From: Diphasiastrum complanatum
Lineage: Eukaryota > Streptophyta > Lycopodiopsida > Lycopodiales > Lycopodiaceae
DNA length: 64,000 bases
Reading direction: 5' to 3'
NCBI GenBank assembly: GCA_029204225.1
Contig: CM055107.1
Coordinates: 25,815,391-25,879,390 of the forward strand
The stretch's first letter is position 1. Each line of letters opens with the position of its first letter. A program made the position numbers and the translations under genes. This document shows, one piece after another, positions 46,263 to 56,419 of this stretch. Below the pieces are notes generated by a model that saw nothing but the letters and a program-made list of their open reading frames with translations, searched no databases and was not told where the DNA came from.

Positions 46263-46297
46263 CATAGTTGCACAGAAACACGTTAAACGTGTTTCTG
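46263..46297. repeat. 25-bp palindrome beside a CATAGTTGCA terminus
   Basis: Arms CAGAAACACGTT and AACGTGTTTCTG flank a single A at 46285. Ten bases upstream starts CATAGTTGCA, the same ten bases that begin the hAT element at 49521. It may be one end of a related DNA transposon; no matching second end was found. Confidence 0.6.
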
Positions 46298-46499
46298 AAA
46301 CAAAAACGGTGTAAAAAAAAAACATAATAGTTTTTTTTTGAGCCTCCCCTAGCGGCCATAAACGCGCCAGCCATGGAGGAGGGATTTTCTTTTACAGTGG
46401 GCAATCGGAGGCAGATCACTGTGTGTGAATAGTCGGCGTCCATCTGCTTAGCGATTCGGAGGTGGTGCACATGGTGCCAGGGAGATCTGAGCTTTGTGG

Positions 46500-46990
46500 A
46501 GAGCGAAATCATCGATTTCTAGTTTTTTGTAAGTGTTTACATTGAGCTTAGATCGAGCGAAGTTTGGCTCTAGACCACCTTTCTTCATGCCCACGGTAAC
46601 TCCTACAGTGTCAGTTCCAGCCGTTACGATGAGTCTAGCGAGATTTGAACGCCACACTCCAAATGCATGTGTATTTTGCCATTTTCACAAAATGACCTGT
46701 AGGCATCCAATTGAGGTGATGTCTGAGCCTAGATTGAATTTCTACATGCCTGCAGAGACTCCTGTGACCTCCGTGTCACCCGTCTTCGTCCATATGACAA
46801 ATTTCAATTTCCATGCCCTAATTCCATGTGTTTTAGGGTTTAGGTGTGGAGCGTAGTGTAAGCATCTGCCCGGGGCGTGGTTTAGGCCTACACTGCATTT
46901 CCTTACGCCTGCACAGACTCCCACGCTAACATCATTTCGCCCGTTATCGCTCGTACTGAAATGATTCGATCCCATGTGCTTTTTGGCACT
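46500..46990. repeat. 159-bp diverged tandem repeat, three units
   Basis: Corresponding positions (CTCTAGACC, CCTAGATTG, GCCTACACT) lie at 46569, 46728 and 46887, exactly 159 bp apart. Each is followed by a CATGCC/ACGCC(T/C)(G/A)C... ACTCC(T/C)... block and later by ATGTG(T/C). No coding similarity was found. Confidence 0.65.
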
Positions 46991-47299
46991 TGCTCTGATA
47001 GTTTGAATTGGAATGATTGTGATGTATGCTCTGATGTTTTGAACTCTATTTTAGCTTGGTAATGTTATCAAACAGAAAATCCTATGAGACTAGGGCTTTA
47101 AAGTGACGCTTGTCAAAATTGTTGCAAGCAATTCAATTGTTGCAGTGTATTTTCTTCTACTGAACATTTGCTTGCTTATTTTTGTTTGCAGGTTTGATCT
47201 CGTGTTGACACGATGTCGGGTGCGGGGCCGAGGCTTTTGGGCCGAGGTTGATCTTACAGTGAATGTAGAAAAAATGAGGCAAATTTGAAGAAGAAAGGA
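46991..47299. other. No recognised feature
   Basis: A short plus-strand frame (47103-47288) has no motif. The segment lies between the 159-bp repeat and copia protease sequence. Confidence 0.35.
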
Positions 47300-48076
47300 C
47301 CAAGGAAATAATCAGCACAATATGTGAAAAACGTTCCACGAGATGGAGGTGACTTGCACTTATTTCCAGCAACATCATATTCCGAGGCGGCCACCAGCAA
47401 GTGATTCATAAATTTTAGTGCCTCATAACATATGACTCCACATAAGGAGTGGTTGATCACTTATGAAGACATTCATGAAGGCCATAAAGTTTGCTTGGGT
47501 AACAACTCCACCCATGAAGTCAAAGGACAAGCAGATGTACCTGGACACCAAACGGAGAAATTAAGTACATCGAGAAACTGCTTCATACACCTAATCTCAG
47601 TTGGAGCTACTAAATCCCGGAAAGTTGAGTCTGATCATGAGAAATGCCTTATCAAAGATGACAGCAAGATTAGTGCAAAGGGTATCAAAGACGAAAGCCT
47701 TTAAGGCTTTATTGAATATGGCCAACAAAAGATCTCGAGAAGGATTATGGAAAAGCATAGCCATCTCCATTATCAAAGTCTTCAAATTCTCAAGAGGAAC
47801 AACACAATTGTTCCAAACTGCCATTTTCAGCCAGCGATAAGAGAAAGCATGTGCACTTGGCAGGCAGGCAACATACGCAGAGGTTCTTCAAAGGAGGAAC
47901 ATATAGAGCAAAGAAACCAAATCATGCACATTGGAGACAGCAGCTACCACGATCTCCTTCCTGACGGTGCAACGGCTCCATGCCATCTTTTGTACATTCA
48001 TCTGCACAAATCTAAATCATATATAGATAACTATTGTAATCTATTCAATGTATATGCATACATATACAACGAATGA
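47300..48076 (+). pseudogene. Copia protease-integrase fragment
   Basis: The plus strand encodes KEWLITYEDIHEGHKVCLGN, LISVGATKSRKVESDHEKCL, IKDDSKISAKGIKDESL and, in another frame, KHSHLHYQSLQILKRNN. These match the stretch from downstream of the copia protease to the integrase zinc module (GHLHYQSL). The HHCC cysteines are lost. It points toward the minus-strand gag at 48120-48809, so two copia fragments converge. Confidence 0.8.
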
Positions 48077-48119
48077 GTTGTAAAGAAACTAGACTCAATA
48101 GCTGATTTTATTGATACGC

Positions 48120-48809
48120 TCAAGCGTGCATTGACACTGAGGTGCTTGCTCTTTTTCCACTCTTCACCTTTCTTCGAGTTTTGTTCCTACTTTGCTTTGG
48201 TGCTTGTTTTTTGAAATCTTCCTTGTTCATGAGATTATGATGTCTCATCTCCTCTTGTAATAGAATAGCATTCAATTCATTAAAGGTAGGCATGGTTTCT
48301 CGTAAACATAACATCACAACAAAATTATGATAAGCTACTGGTAAGCTATTAAGCATAATGAATACTAATCCTGAATCTGGAACACTTTCTCCAATCGCTA
48401 TAACTTGTCCTCAAAGATCTTTTACCCGTGTAAGATAATCCATCATTGATTCCCCTATATCCATTTTTAAAGTATGTTGCTTATTTGTTAAGAACAAAAC
48501 CCTAGATTGGTTACCATTCTTGTACAAATGTTTGAGAATATCCCAAGCTTCTTTGGGTCCAGCAGCATCTCTGATATGCGGAATAATCATATCTTTAACC
48601 GATAACTTAATGATATTATGAGCTTTTTTTCGCCGTTTCATATACTCTCACAATTCTCTATCAATTGTGGGAGGAACTTCAGCACCTATTACAATATCCC
48701 AATATTCTCGGTCGATGAGAATATTTTGCATCTTGAATTTCAAGATGCTAAAATTTGTGCCATCAAGTTTACTTGCCTCGGATAATACCACATCATTTAA
48801 ACTTGCCAT
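48120..48809 (-). pseudogene. gag: copia-3 gag
   Basis: It starts MASLNDVVLSEASKLDGTNF about 215 bp after the primer site, continues ILKFKMQNILIDREYWDIVI, AAGPKEAWDILKHLYKNGNQ, LKMDIGESMMDYLTRVKDL and LNAILLQEEMRHHNLMNKED, and ends in a basic region. Stops near 48645 and 48410 interrupt it. No protease follows; plus-strand copia sequence lies beyond 48076. Confidence 0.85.
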
Positions 48810-49023
48810 TGTATGACACTCAATAGTCAATATAAAATCTGTTGGCATTACAAAGATCTTTGCCGGTTCCACAGAATTTGTCATAAAATTCCTCAATACA
48901 CAATGGTTCTTCAAAAAATCTTTGACGATTCACAAAATTAACTATATTGATCGAATTCCAGCTGTCCTGTAGAACGGTGGTAATTCAACTTCCACCAGCT
49001 GTAGCGATGCAACTTTCAGCAAT

Positions 49024-49035
49024 CCTTTGATGCCA
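49024..49035 (-). promoter_or_regulatory. Primer-binding site of copia-3
   Basis: The minus strand reads TGGCATCAAAGG directly after the LTR end TTTTGACA. It has three mismatches to TGGTATCAGAGC. Confidence 0.75.
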
Positions 49036-49426
49036 TGTCAAAATTATGAGGATAATTCAAGATAGGAGTAAACTAATCTTATTAGTACTCACACACACAT
49101 ACCATAGGATTGATATAGCAAATAACAATATCTCATATTCAAGTCATAGATTTGAAACACTCGCTACAATGGATTGACGGAGGTGGGGAGCTAGTCCTCC
49201 TTATATGAATTTCTAGTAGCCTTAGCAAAAGCTAAAAGCATAAACCAAAAAGCTTGATCTAAACTTAGTTCCTACACTTGGTAATTTCCCAAGTCTTTTA
49301 CTAAACCACAAATATAAATTCACTACATGCAACTATGGCAAAACTAAAAATAATATGGGCCCCTAAATATAGCTCACAGGCATGGCCCACTAACATTAGG
49401 GGTCAAATTAACATTAATTTCTAACA
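49036..49426 (-). repeat. 5' LTR of copia-3, minus-strand copy
   Basis: 391 bp from TGTTAGAAATTAATG to AATTTTGACA on the minus strand. The start is shared with the plus-strand LTR at 30343 (GACCCCTAATGTTA). It directly precedes the primer site and gag. Confidence 0.85.
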
Positions 49427-49520
49427 AACAATATGGTGGAATCTAATTTGTTACATCACTGCGATATTAACCAACTAAAAGAGTTCTCTAGCTTTTGAAG
49501 CCCGAAAAGTACACTCAAAA

Positions 49521-50329
49521 CATAGTTGCAGCAAATCGCGATTCGCTGGGACTGCGATTCGCGGGTCGCGATTCGCGACCCAGAATCGCAAAAAAAAAAA
49601 AAAAAAAAAATTGGAAAAATAGCTTATTGCTGAAATTTTTTTAGGGGATCAATGGTCAAACCAGCGTTTTGCCTCTCATAAGTGCAGTAGATGAGGCACA
49701 AACAGATCTTATTTTCAGTAGCTATCCGGTTGTCATTTGCTCTGGTTTTCTGTAAATGTTAATGCTACAGTTTGGACTATCAACTGTATAGATGATGATC
49801 ACTTTTGCAATTGGTTCACTGGAGATGTGAGTGCAATGTACATACAGTTGGGGGCATAAATATTGGGCCCTTCTCGGCGCGCATTTGGACCCCATTTTTA
49901 TCTAAGGGGGGTGGTGGCATTTTTATCTACAGTGTCTATATAGCAAGAAGCTCTAGGGGGTTCGGGGGACAGTAGCCCCCCGGGAAACGGGGGGTTCGGG
50001 GGGCGGTAGCCCCTTGGTGGGGGGTTTGGGGGGCAACGCCCCCCAACGGCGGGGTCCGGGGGCTGCCGGTAGACCCCGGCCCCGACGGTAAGGCCTCTTC
50101 ATGATTTGGCCTTCCAACTCCCCGAGTGAAAACACACTTTTTGGTGTTTCGCACCCGAAACCGTCGGCAAACTACACAATCATAATCCCCTCGATCAGAG
50201 CTTTCATCTGATACCCATATTGCCTAAAAAAATTTCAAAAAAAAAAAACAAAAATCGATTCTACACGATTCTGGGAAAATCCCGAATCGCGAATCGGAAT
50301 CGCGATTCGGGAATCGCGCTGCGACTATG
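49521..50329. mobile_element. Non-autonomous hAT element with 8-bp target duplication
   Basis: 809 bp flanked by the direct repeat ACTCAAAA (49513-49520 and 50330-50337), the hAT hallmark. Inverted ends begin CATAGTTGCAGC / CATAGTCGCAGC and carry several GCGATTCG or CGAATCGC motifs in the first 70 bp of each side, like transposase-binding subterminal repeats. The middle (49960-50100) is extremely G/C-rich with runs of five to seven G. No transposase is encoded; frames across the G-rich core are artefacts. Confidence 0.92.
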
Positions 50330-50499
50330 ACTCAAAATGTATTTGGAGATCATTTTGAACATATAACTGAAAGTAAGGAAACCATCCTTGTAATTAAATT
50401 CTAATTAGCAAAAATAACACAACAGAAACGCTTGATAAGTAAGGAGACATTAGAAAAGTTCCATTTCCATGCATCAAGTTCATAAATCATCATAGAAGC

Positions 50500-51400
50500 T
50501 AACTGATCAAAGGGCTTTGACATTCCTTCTTAATTGTGCTCAACCAAAAGGCTTCATCATAAGCTTCATATAGTATATGGTAGTCCTTAAAGAACTCTAC
50601 ATCCAACCACTTAGCATCTATGGTAGGAAATCCTTTAAACTTCAAGAGGTAGGTTCTATGCATCTTCCTCTTCTTTCTTTCTAATCCTTACAAAGGACCT
50701 GTTCGAGTTCTAACACCTCTTCGTTATCAATAACCTCAAGAGACTCTTTAGTACTTAGTTTTGAGAGACTTGGTCCCACACATGCCTTCAAAATTCTCAA
50801 ATGAACTACGTTCTGTACTTCTTATTGAGGTAGATGCAGCTGATATACCACATCTGGAAAGGCCCAAAATATTTAAGGATTGGCTCCAATTATTACATTT
50901 TTTTTACTTTCCCATCAGTGAGAAAGATTAGCAAGACCAAATCTTTAAGGTTACATACTCCTTTGTTATCTGCAACCTTTTAATGCTTTTCCTGGCCTTG
51001 TGAACCTTTTCATAAGCTTCTTCAAGATCCTAGTAGAACTTATATGTTGCAAATACTTTGTCCTTTGCTTATAGGAAGAGGAAGTAACAATGACCTCAAA
51101 AGGTGCTTTTTCATGTAGAAGAATCAGTTGTATCTTAATATGCAAATTCCACCAGGAAAATCCTCTTGTCCCTTTCGTTGCTTTTCATTGCTTTCTACAA
51201 GTCATGATATCTGCTTCTTTGCTAAAGTGGTCCCCCATTCTCCATATCATATCATGTCATGTATTTGTTTTTGGAAACCCTAGATAAAATTCACTTATAG
51301 CTCTTGCCCTGGTGTTGAGCCTCCTCTCAATCAGACTTGACTTTTGGTAAATAATGCAAGTAGCAATTTAGTCATGAGTACTTTCTCTCATTCAGGCCAA
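50500..51400 (-). pseudogene. Gypsy pol C-terminal remnant with chromodomain-like end
   Basis: The minus strand carries, in shifting frames, APFEVIVTSSSYK-like sequence near 51110, DLEEAYEKVHKARKSIKRLQ, GKVKK, KYFGPFQM, VVHLRILKACVGPSLSKLS and LLKFKGFPTIDAKWLDVEFF. This follows the gypsy integrase tail and a chromodomain-like YL-KWKG...W pattern. Many stops; no LTR was found beside it. Confidence 0.68.
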
Positions 51401-51786
51401 TGCTTCCGAGGTAGTTCATTACCCTATGCCCTGCAAAAGGAGGATTATGCATTCTTCCAAGACTTTTTGCATTCTAGCTAGCTCTTGAGTTTTCTTTAGT
51501 GTTTTGAAATTGCTTGGGTGAGGTGTTCTTGCATCATGCAGTCCAACCTCTGCTGCTACCGAGACTAGGACTTCTTTCAAAACATTTTGTGTATTATTCT
51601 ATTTGATGTATGCAATGGAAAGAAATTGATGTACATAATTGATAGAACATTGATAACAAGTTCGCCATTAGGAAAGTTAAGATTATCCGTTTCGGTAAAA
51701 TGAATCTAGTTTGAACATGTAAATGCAAGCAAATAAGAACACAGATCCGGGATGAAACCACTACTTCTGAAACTAGAACATCTAAC
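51401..51786. other. No recognised feature; possible intron
   Basis: No coding motif. If the exon at 51787-51905 is real, this is its first intron. Confidence 0.3.
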
Positions 51787-51905
51787 CTGGACCGAGGCAA
51801 TCCGGGAACTAATACGCCTTTGCAACCAGCTCGCTGTTTCTGCGGAATGGGAGTTCGGTGGCGCCAAGCTGGAGCAAAGCCTGCTGCCATTGCTGTAGCA
51901 GTCAT
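51787..51905 (-). CDS. Possible first exon encoding a plastid transit peptide
   Basis: A 119-bp open segment starts MTATAMAAGFAPAWRHRTPI and ends at AG|GTTAGATG, a good donor. The 39 residues contain no Asp or Glu and many Ala, Arg and Pro, as in transit peptides. The preceding bases (TGTGCTGCAG) look like an acceptor, so a 5' UTR intron may precede it. No downstream exon was recognised; gypsy remnants lie beyond 51400, so the gene may be broken. Confidence 0.3.
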
Positions 51906-52139
51906 TCCTGCAGCACATATAGATCACAGACACACACATTCAAGGCTAAATTCCAAGTGAAAGAGCACTTGTGGAATGCATTTTTAGAACAGGCGTTTTG
52001 CTTAGGGGATGCACAGAAGCATCGCCCGATTTCCGGAAACTGAGATGCTGACAGCAAAATGGCATCCCCCGATCCAGCATCAATCAAACCGCTTCCAGCG
52101 ATGAATTTGACGCATCAGCTGAAAGGCAGAACACAGAAT

Positions 52140-53644
52140 GTAGAAATGCAGAGAGCTATGGCAAAGACCGTACGGTAGGGTACTTAGAACGAAAAGAGGA
52201 GCTCAAAAAGTGAAACCCGTAGTTGCTCTTTTGTGGTATTGTCTTGAGTAGAGATGTGAGGCCCTAAGGGCCACATCACTCACGCCTTAAGGGGCAAGGA
52301 CTCGACTCTCCCGAAAGTCCTACAGTGGTCGACTTTCCACTATATACAACTGATCCAATGGGGTTAGCTTAGTTCGTTACCTTAGCATCCAAAAGGGATT
52401 TTTCCTTGGAAACCAAGATGGAGTGAGAAAAGTGATCTTCTTAGAGACGATGAGTTAGTGTGTAGTTGTGAGTTGGTGTATCGTGTTGAGTTGATGTTGC
52501 CACCGATGAGTTAGTGTGTAGTTGTGAGTTGGTGTATCGTGTTGAGTTGATGTTGCCATCCAGGTTCATTCATTTCTCTCTAACCTGAAGATTGATAATA
52601 CCAATAAGCATTGCATAAAAGTGTGAACTTCTTTTCTTTTTTTTTGTGATTTTTGGCTTGACATGCAAGCAAGATACACATTAATGACACATTAAGAGAA
52701 ATTGGCGTGTTGTGTCTTGTATTTTATATTTAAAATTTGTATTCATCGTGACTTTTTTGTGAATATCTAAGTATATAAATGACACATGTATTTAAAATGT
52801 ATTATAAATTCTTTCAACTTATTTTGAAAAGAAAATTTTTAAAAATATGTCAAGAAAATCTAAATGCTACATGGTTTTGCTAATTATAGTTGTTCATGTG
52901 CAAAATTGCACTCTGTCAAAATTTGCTATTTCGATCATGAGCATAAAGGTCAAGGATGAATGAACCGATTCTTATGTTCCTTGTCTATTCTTTGCTTGTT
53001 TCTTGATTGGTTGGGCACGGCAATGGGGATGACAATTGGACTTGTCATCACCAAGGCATGATAATGCTACTACACAAAAGGCATGCTCAACTCTAAAATC
53101 AATGTTTTTTAAGAATTTTATCCAATTAAGAATATTGCAACAAGTGTAAGAATTTGAATTCCTTCAAGGATTAAACACAAAAAAGAGTATGTGTTTAGAG
53201 AGGTCGGCATTGGAACCATTTCTTCTAGACTTGTCATATCTTTGGCCATCATTGATTATCTAAAATAGAAACTTACTATAATTAGTTAATAGATTTGAAA
53301 TCTTCAATTAAAAGTGAAACTAATTATGACCTTGAAATATGATTGATTACATCTCAATAAGGCCATTCACTTAAGAAGTTCTAGTTGATCCAATACCTGC
53401 TAAATCTGTACCAACTACCGATATACCTACTGCAGTGTATCTGAATCTCAACTCAAAAAAGAAGAGATACTAGAATATGAGGCAGTAAATTAAACAATTG
53501 CGAACGGATGTTGATACTCAGTTGCACCATCATGAAGAACCCTTCAAGATGACAGAACCTGAAGCATCGCAAACAAAAAAGATCGTAAATATTATATCGA
53601 ACAAGATGGATATTACATTGGGAGAATCTCTTAAGCTGGTGCCA
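52140..53644. other. No recognised gene
   Basis: Contains the hairpin GGCCC-TAA-GGGCC near 52261 and the 56-bp duplication at 52449-52560. The remainder is AT-rich. A plus-strand frame at 53498-53689 has no motif. Confidence 0.4.
52449..52560. repeat. 56-bp tandem duplication
   Basis: GATGAGTTAGTGTGTAGTTG starts at 52449 and again at 52505. The two units are identical over nearly their whole length, so the duplication is recent. Confidence 0.95.
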
Positions 53645-53959
53645 AAAGCAAAAGATGGATCTGCTATATATAGTTGTACACATGAGTGAGGAGAAGCATT
53701 CTCTGTCTCTCATCTCATTTCATGCTTATACATGAGTTCTCTTTGGTTCATCTATCCATTGGTGCACTATATTGGTGATATCTTGCAATTTTGTGTGTAG
53801 AATGCTCAATTTATGCTATATTCGGATCCACACGTGTGAAATAAGATAGCTTATTATTTTTGTACGGCCAACAACTTCATTTCATGTTTTGAATGATGTT
53901 TGATCAAGATCTATTAAAGTTTGCATCTCATTCATAGAGTAGATGTTGATTTTTCTACA
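53645..53959 (+). repeat. copia-2 family LTR fragment, plus orientation
   Basis: It aligns with the promoter-distal part of the LTRs at 7725 and 17245 in reverse: GCTATATATAG in the TATA position, CTCATTTCATGCTTATACAT, CACACGTGTG (53829) and the end TTTTTCTACA. TTGGCAAGGTTGGCGATTTG follows at 53960, the same primer-site-like 20-mer as beside 7725. The LTR start is missing. Confidence 0.83.
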
Positions 53960-55945
53960 TTGGCAAGGTTGGCGATTTGTTGTCTTTTTAACCAAAGATC
54001 AAAGGCATAATTTTGGATCTTAATGATCTGAAATTCCACACACAGATCCTTCAGGGTGTTCCCCCTTCTCTTCAATGGGTGAGTTGCGAATGCTTGTTCT
54101 GTATCTGCGGTCCCATCAAATTGCGTAATATTTAATGATAATTCATTAAAGCGATCGACAACTTCCATTTGATCAGCATTTCTCTGTGAGAATTCAAAAA
54201 AAAATAAAGTCTTAGTCTGCACTTCTCTGGCTTGAGGTCGAATTGAAAGTTGCTCGTGCAATAATGATACTTGTCTTCGTAGAGCAGATACATCAACAAG
54301 GTCTTGTACATTAGCACAGATCACAAAGCGCGTTGAAGATGTGATCTTCTTATGACCTGCTTGCACACCATCATCTTCATCCTCCGAGTCAGCAGAACCA
54401 GTCACTTCGACTTCTTTATAAATAGCTACAAACAAGGCTTGATTCTCCTTTCTCAAAGGCTCGAGGTATTTTGCCTTAAACATCTCTATTGTGTCGGCCC
54501 AATATTTTTCAAACTTGGCCCTATTAATCGACACACTACCTTTTTCGGAGCACATAGTGTTTATAAATGCCTGCAAGCTCTGACTTTCCAATTCAACCTG
54601 CATAAATTCTTCCTTATTTTTCAGATGTTCCTCTTCAAAAACTTTGGCTATATCCATGCGAGACAGTAAATCTTCCAAAGTCTTATTGAGACGCGTGATC
54701 TCCTCTTCAGCTTCCAGAATTTTTTTGTCTGCTCACAACAAGGTCCTTCTGTTTTGAATGCTCCTTTAATTACTCAATCTCGTGTTGATAGTGGATCAGC
54801 AATTGCTCATGTCTAATTCTTTCATTGACCTTGCTGGCCAAACTCTCCTTTAGCCTTACAATCTTTGTATCCCTGCTCGAGAGTAAGTCATAAAGCGGCT
54901 GAATCTTATTTTCTGTAATACTCGGAGCAATGATAGGAGCCTTCTAGAATTTTGTCTCCTTCCACAATTGTTGGAGTTCCTCTTCCATGCTTACTTGGCA
55001 TCTTACAAATTATGCCACCTCCCTTGTGATATGATCAAGCTGTTTAGGGCTGGAAACAAAGCATGGAAAGAAAGGTCATCGAAATTATCAACCCAAGAAG
55101 CTCGATTTTTTTCCTCAGTCTTAATCTCCTTCAATTCGTCCCTAGGATTTGACTCCTTTGATCTAGTGGTCTCCTCCGCTAGTCTTTCTTCTTCAACCAC
55201 TTTCTGGTCGATATACATATCATCTTCCAAATTTTTCAATGAGGGCTCGTGTGCAAATCTCTGGGTATCCTCTGTAATCAATTCTTCATGCTCAGCCTCT
55301 TGGTGTGTGTTATCCATCATCTGATTCAACAACGAACTGGTGTCATCGAACAAATGAGGCGAATTAGTGTCCATCGTCCGAACATTTGATTCTGTCTCGG
55401 TGCGCTCATCATCCTCTTTATTTCCGTCTTGATTATCGCTCATGGCTATCTCTGTATCATAGATACTGTCAATTAATTTGATATCGGTCTTCTCAATCTT
55501 CCTCGTTTCCTCTTCTGATAACAGTCCATAATAAAGGGCTAAATAGGACAAATGTACGCCCCACAACCTCATTAGATGTGTCTTCTTCATTCCCTTTAAA
55601 AATAATCAGTATGAGATCTCCGCAAGATCTATCTCCGTTTCTTCAGAGATCTGAACAAAATACTGAAAGTTTGAAGGAGATATGGTAGCATTTTTATCCA
55701 TTCCAAATAGAATATCTCACACCCACTTTAGAAACGCTATACACCCCACATCCTTCAGATGAGATCATTTATATCGTTTGGTATCTTGAATGATAGCATC
55801 CTTCCCCTGCGATAAATAAAACCACTGCTCTAGGTCGATTTTGCTTTTCTTTTCTTCTTCGTGGTTCCACTCCATGGCATTCTCAATCACATTAATGACT
55901 CTCGTACAATAGCCACTCAATGGTATTGAGAAAAGAGTTCAACCT
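53960..55945 (-). pseudogene. Unrecognised charged coiled-coil ORF downstream of gypsy pol
   Basis: Minus-strand coding sequence of over 600 codons can be followed with few breaks. N-terminal part: VINVIENAMEWNHEEEKKSK, HLKDVGCIAFLKWV, MKKTHLMRLWGVHLSYLALY. The middle is acidic (TEIAMSDNQDGNKEDDERTE). The C-terminal half is heptad-like (LSSRDTKIVRLKESLASKVN, EEEHLKNKEEFMQVELESQS, VSALRRQVSLLHEQL). The last codons read through antisense primer-site and LTR sequence. Function unknown. It lies 3' of a Tat-like pol on the same strand, the place of the extra or env-like ORFs of Tat/Athila elements. Confidence 0.55.
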
Positions 55946-56419
55946 GGATTCGAAATGAGGTGAGTCTAAAATCATTACTCGACCTTGAATGGGGTCGATA
56001 GGGTCGAATGGGTTCGAGTAATTTTTCGATACCATGAATATGAGCACCGAATTTTGTTAATACTCATTCCATTCAATGTCACAATCACTACAAAAACTCA
56101 TAATCGAATAATACGTATAAATTTTTCGAGTTTTTCATAAGATCGAAATACTCCAAATAAAAACTCTATAAAAATTATATTAAACCTATCAAAAAATTAG
56201 ATTCCTCTCCTCACTCTCAAATTAGGAAACCTCCTCGTTTACTTAATAAAGTGGATGAGTAAGAGAAATAAAATTTATTAAAAACAATTAAAAAAAAATC
56301 TCTTGGAAAAGCATAGATTGAAATTGCTTACGTAAAACCAAGAGTTTATTCACTTACAAAACTAGTACGACATATTTAAAACAAATAATAATAATAATAA
56401 TAAGCAAAAAAATAAAATT
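55946..56419. other. AT-rich spacer between gypsy pol and the downstream ORF
   Basis: Contains an AATAAT run near 56387 and repeated GGTCGA/GGTTCGA words (55990-56020). No gene was recognised. Confidence 0.4.

Noticed and set aside
49936-50154. Pro/Gly-rich minus-strand ORFs in the hAT element
   Set aside because: They come from the G-run core of a non-autonomous transposon and have no conserved domain.
52256-52285. TGTGAGGCCC hairpin start as a possible LTR end
   Set aside because: No matching second terminus, primer site or target duplication was found.
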